Source: Colwellia sp.
GTDB lineage: Bacteria; Pseudomonadota; Gammaproteobacteria; Enterobacterales; Alteromonadaceae
DNA: 64,000 nucleotides
Direction: 5' to 3'
Assembly: GCA_013215385.1 (NCBI GenBank)
Contig: JABSOY010000007.1
Span: 124,001-188,000 of the forward strand
Shown in pieces: positions 61,485-64,000 of this stretch. Made by a program: the position numbers and the translations under genes. Positions within the stretch are counted from its first letter, which is position 1, and each line of letters opens with the position of its first letter. The notes under the pieces were generated by a model. The model was not told the DNA's origin. It saw only the letters and a list, made by a program, of their open reading frames with translations, and made no database searches.

Positions 61485-64000
61485 TTACTCAGCTAGTGCC
61501 GCATCAAGTTTTTCTTTTAAATCTTTTGATAACCTTTCAAGCTTAGCCAATTTTGTCAACTCTGCCCGCATTAAAACCTGTCTGGGCAGATCAAAAGATT
61601 TAAACTGAATAAGTGGCGTAATCAATCTAGAAGCAACTTGTGGGTTAATCTCATTTAATAACGCAATTTGCTGCGCTAAAAACTGATAGCCTTTACCCGA
61701 AATACAATGAAAGTAGCGTGGATTATTTACACTAAAATTACCAATAAGTGATCGAGCTCTATTTGGATTCTTTAAACTAAAGAGTGGATGAACTAATAAC
61801 TGCTCTAATTCGCTATAAATATTTTCAGATACTCGCTGAGCGGCAATACTAAACCATTTATCCATAACGAGCGCTGTGCTACTCCACCTACTTTCAAAGT
61901 CTTTTAATTGTTTATCAAAAGAATTTAGATTGCTTTTGGCTGAAAACGTTAAAGCAGCTAAAGTATCTGTCATGTTATCTGACTGTTGATAGTGCATCGC
62001 AACTTTATCTTGAGATGCGGGCAATAATGACAAATACGATAAACAAACATTTCTTAATGCTCTCGAGCCAACTGCATCACCATTATATTGATAGTGATCT
62101 GCTTGGTTACTGGTATATACTTTTTCAAAGTAATTGGCTAATCCTTCAGCTAAAAACAACTTAACCTTACCAATAGCATTAACGACATTAATAGGGTTGG
62201 TATTGTCCAGAACCGCAATCACTTCATCAAAACTGGGTAGCGACAACTGCTCAGCTTTAAAAGCGTTAACCGAGTTATTACTAAACACTGCTTGATACGC
62301 AGTTAATAAACTCTGAGGTAAAATAAAATTTTCATTGATGACAAGTTTGCTAATATAATTCAACATTAACTGCTGGCCAGCATCCCAACGACAAAATTCA
62401 TCATTTGCAGATGCCATAATTGTTGTTAAGTCGTTATCACCTTGAGAAAAGTCTAACTTTACTGGCGCAGAAAAGTCTGCAAGAATTGCTAAAATAGGCT
62501 TTTGTGAAAAGTCTGCAAAGGTCCAAGTTTGTTGCCTATCTTTCAGTTCAAGTAACTGACTTGTAACCTTACCTTCTGCTGAGATCAACTCTATTGCTAT
62601 TGGAATATGTAAAACTAGTGGCGTACTACCATCTGTCTGCGCTGAATTTTGCTGTTCAATCGACAATTGATATTGACCATTTATAAATTGTTCTCGTACC
62701 GAAAGTGTTGGGGTACCCGATTGGCTATACCAGTTTTGGAATAATTTAAGGCAGACACCAGACGCATCAGACATTGCATTAATAAAGTCATCGCAAGTTA
62801 CCGCCATGCCATCATAACGTTGAAAGTATAAATCCATGCCTTTTCTAAAGTTATCTTTCCCTAATAAAGTATGAATCATCCGTATGACTTCAGCGCCCTT
62901 CTCGTATACGGTTAAAGTGTAGAAATTATTCATTTCCACTACTTTTTCAGGACGTATAGGATGCGCCATTGGACCCGAGTCTTCAGCAAATTGTTGTGCG
63001 CGTAACAATCGAACATTTTTAATGCGATTTACGGTAGCACTGTGCATGTCAGCACTAAATTGTTGGTCGCGAAATACCGTTAGACCTTCTTTTAAACTTA
63101 ACTGAAACCAATCACGACAAGTAACACGGTTACCTGTCCAGTTGTGAAAATATTCATGACCTATTACCGCTTCAATATTGAAAAAATCTGTATCAGTTGC
63201 ACTTTCATTATCAGCTAGAACAAACTTTGAATTAAAAACATTAAGGCCTTTATTTTCCATTGCTCCCATATTAAAAAAGTCTACGGCGACAATCATATAA
63301 ATATCGAGATCGTAAACTAGTCCGAAAGTTTCTTCATCCCAAGTCATCGATTTTTTTAACGAAGCCATCGCATGGTGCGCTTTATCTAAATTACCTTTAT
63401 CGACAAATATTTCTAAAGTCACCTCACGACTATCTTCAGTGATAAACAGCTCTGATAATAAATCAAAATCTCCAGCAACTAAGGCAAATAAATAACAAGG
63501 TTTTGGATGAGGGTCTTGCCAACAAGTAAAATGCTTACCTTTAGGTAAATCGCCTTCTGAGGTTTTGTTACCATTTGACAATAAATATGGATACTGTTCT
63601 TTGTTGGCAATCACTTTAGTTGAAAATATTGCCATAACATCAGGGCGATCAAGATAATAAGAGATACGTCTAAAGCCTTCAGCTTCACATTGCGTACAAA
63701 ATGCTCCCCCTGACTTGAACAAACCTTCAAGGGATGTATTATTTTGAGGATCTATTTCCGTAACTACCGTGACAGTAAATTCATCTTTATTCACTTCAAT
63801 AGTAAGTTGTGTTCCCGTAACGTTAAAACAATCTTCAGGTAATGTATGTTGATTAATTTGTAGCGAAATAAGTTTCATCTGCTCGCCGTCAAGCACTAAC
63901 TGTTTGGCATTTTTATTGATACGTTTTACTGCCATGGAATTAGTGACTATTGTGGTTGTATCGGCAAGCTCGAAAGTTAAATCGACGGTTGAAATGGTGA
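61485..64000 (-). CDS. pepN: Aminopeptidase N (M1 family), 5' end beyond the window
   Basis: A zinc aminopeptidase of the cytoplasm that removes N-terminal residues. The frame stays open through 64000 (ISTVDLTFELADTTTIVTNS before MAVKRI), so the N-terminus lies outside; the ATG at 63935 is internal. It has the exopeptidase motif GAMENKGLN, the zinc site VIGHEYFHNWTGNRVTCRDW with the downstream Glu in LSLKEGLTVFRD, and FYTLTVYEKGAEVIRMIHTL. The C-terminus matches E. coli PepN (NPQVASRLITPLIQFK, close to the end). DUF2835 follows. Confidence 0.97.
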   Translation of the reverse strand, partial: TISTVDLTFELADTTTIVTNSMAVKRINKNAKQLVLDGEQMKLISLQINQHTLPEDCFNVTGTQLTIEVNKDEFTVTVVTEIDPQNNTSLEGLFKSGGAFCTQCEAEGFRRISYYLDRPDVMAIFSTKVIANKEQYPYLLSNGNKTSEGDLPKGKHFTCWQDPHPKPCYLFALVAGDFDLLSELFITEDSREVTLEIFVDKGNLDKAHHAMASLKKSMTWDEETFGLVYDLDIYMIVAVDFFNMGAMENKGLNVFNSKFVLADNESATDTDFFNIEAVIGHEYFHNWTGNRVTCRDWFQLSLKEGLTVFRDQQFSADMHSATVNRIKNVRLLRAQQFAEDSGPMAHPIRPEKVVEMNNFYTLTVYEKGAEVIRMIHTLLGKDNFRKGMDLYFQRYDGMAVTCDDFINAMSDASGVCLKLFQNWYSQSGTPTLSVREQFINGQYQLSIEQQNSAQTDGSTPLVLHIPIAIELISAEGKVTSQLLELKDRQQTWTFADFSQKPILAILADFSAPVKLDFSQGDNDLTTIMASANDEFCRWDAGQQLMLNYISKLVINENFILPQSLLTAYQAVFSNNSVNAFKAEQLSLPSFDEVIAVLDNTNPINVVNAIGKVKLFLAEGLANYFEKVYTSNQADHYQYNGDAVGSRALRNVCLSYLSLLPASQDKVAMHYQQSDNMTDTLAALTFSAKSNLNSFDKQLKDFESRWSSTALVMDKWFSIAAQRVSENIYSELEQLLVHPLFSLKNPNRARSLIGNFSVNNPRYFHCISGKGYQFLAQQIALLNEINPQVASRLITPLIQFKSFDLPRQVLMRAELTKLAKLERLSKDLKEKLDAALAE

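Overview
This 64 kb window is AT-rich chromosomal DNA of a marine gammaproteobacterium, most likely Alteromonadales of the Colwellia/Thalassotalea type. The evidence is a mix of enterobacterial-like conserved pairs (gloB-mltD next to a YafS-like methyltransferase, rcsF-trmO, sbcDC, pyrD, a DUF2835 gene beside pepN), a giant NAD-dependent glutamate dehydrogenase, a large TonB-dependent receptor, and the envelope set DUF1302/DUF1329/YCF48-like/MMPL. No rRNA, tRNA, CRISPR array, intact insertion sequence or prophage was seen. The taxonomic call is inference from gene content; no database was searched.

Layout. 1-2350: a secreted S9 dipeptidyl peptidase. 2351-4177: a decayed accessory patch with an attC-like imperfect hairpin, an IS30-family transposase remnant, and a 5'-truncated amidohydrolase pseudogene carrying a CAGCG pentanucleotide tandem repeat. 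4213-7228: a LysR regulator divergent from a small detoxification-type operon (GST, NTF2-like, DsbA-like, tautomerase). 7377-9968: a LytS/LytTR-type two-component pair flanked by a receiver-domain relic and a frameshifted small gene. 10103-13108: a TonB receptor. 13560-15826: an ECF sigma factor, a membrane HEAT-like (possible anti-sigma) protein and an exported DUF4097-like protein, followed by a heptanucleotide repeat. 16265-18742: a lipoprotein that fuses a sulfatase to a YHYH domain.

18831-26900 is an RND efflux locus: adaptor, pump, OmpR-type regulator and histidine kinase overlap in one minus-strand operon. A TetR gene follows and is divergent from an Old Yellow Enzyme reductase across three TTGAA/TTCAA palindromes. 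26970-36619 holds housekeeping and envelope genes (ElyC, NIF3/YbgI, YafS-like methyltransferase, GloB, MltD, a periplasmic pyroglutamyl-peptidase relative with Cys replaced by Ser, AsnB, a coiled-coil membrane protein). 36723-41854 is sbcDC. 42239-45533 holds a symporter fused to a periplasmic binding domain, RcsF and TrmO. 45664-53635 holds SlyD, an EamA permease, an orphan protein, PyrD and the giant GDH. 53965-60929 is the four-gene DUF1302-DUF1329-YCF48-MMPL operon. 61259-64000 is DUF2835 plus aminopeptidase N, which is cut by the window edge.

The most unusual items are the sulfatase-YHYH fusion with a variant sulfatase signature, the Cys-to-Ser pyroglutamyl-peptidase relative, the symporter-binding-protein fusion, the MMPL envelope operon, the stacked regulation of the RND/OYE locus, and the attC-like site in the decayed patch. 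No large novel defence or mobile system is evident.
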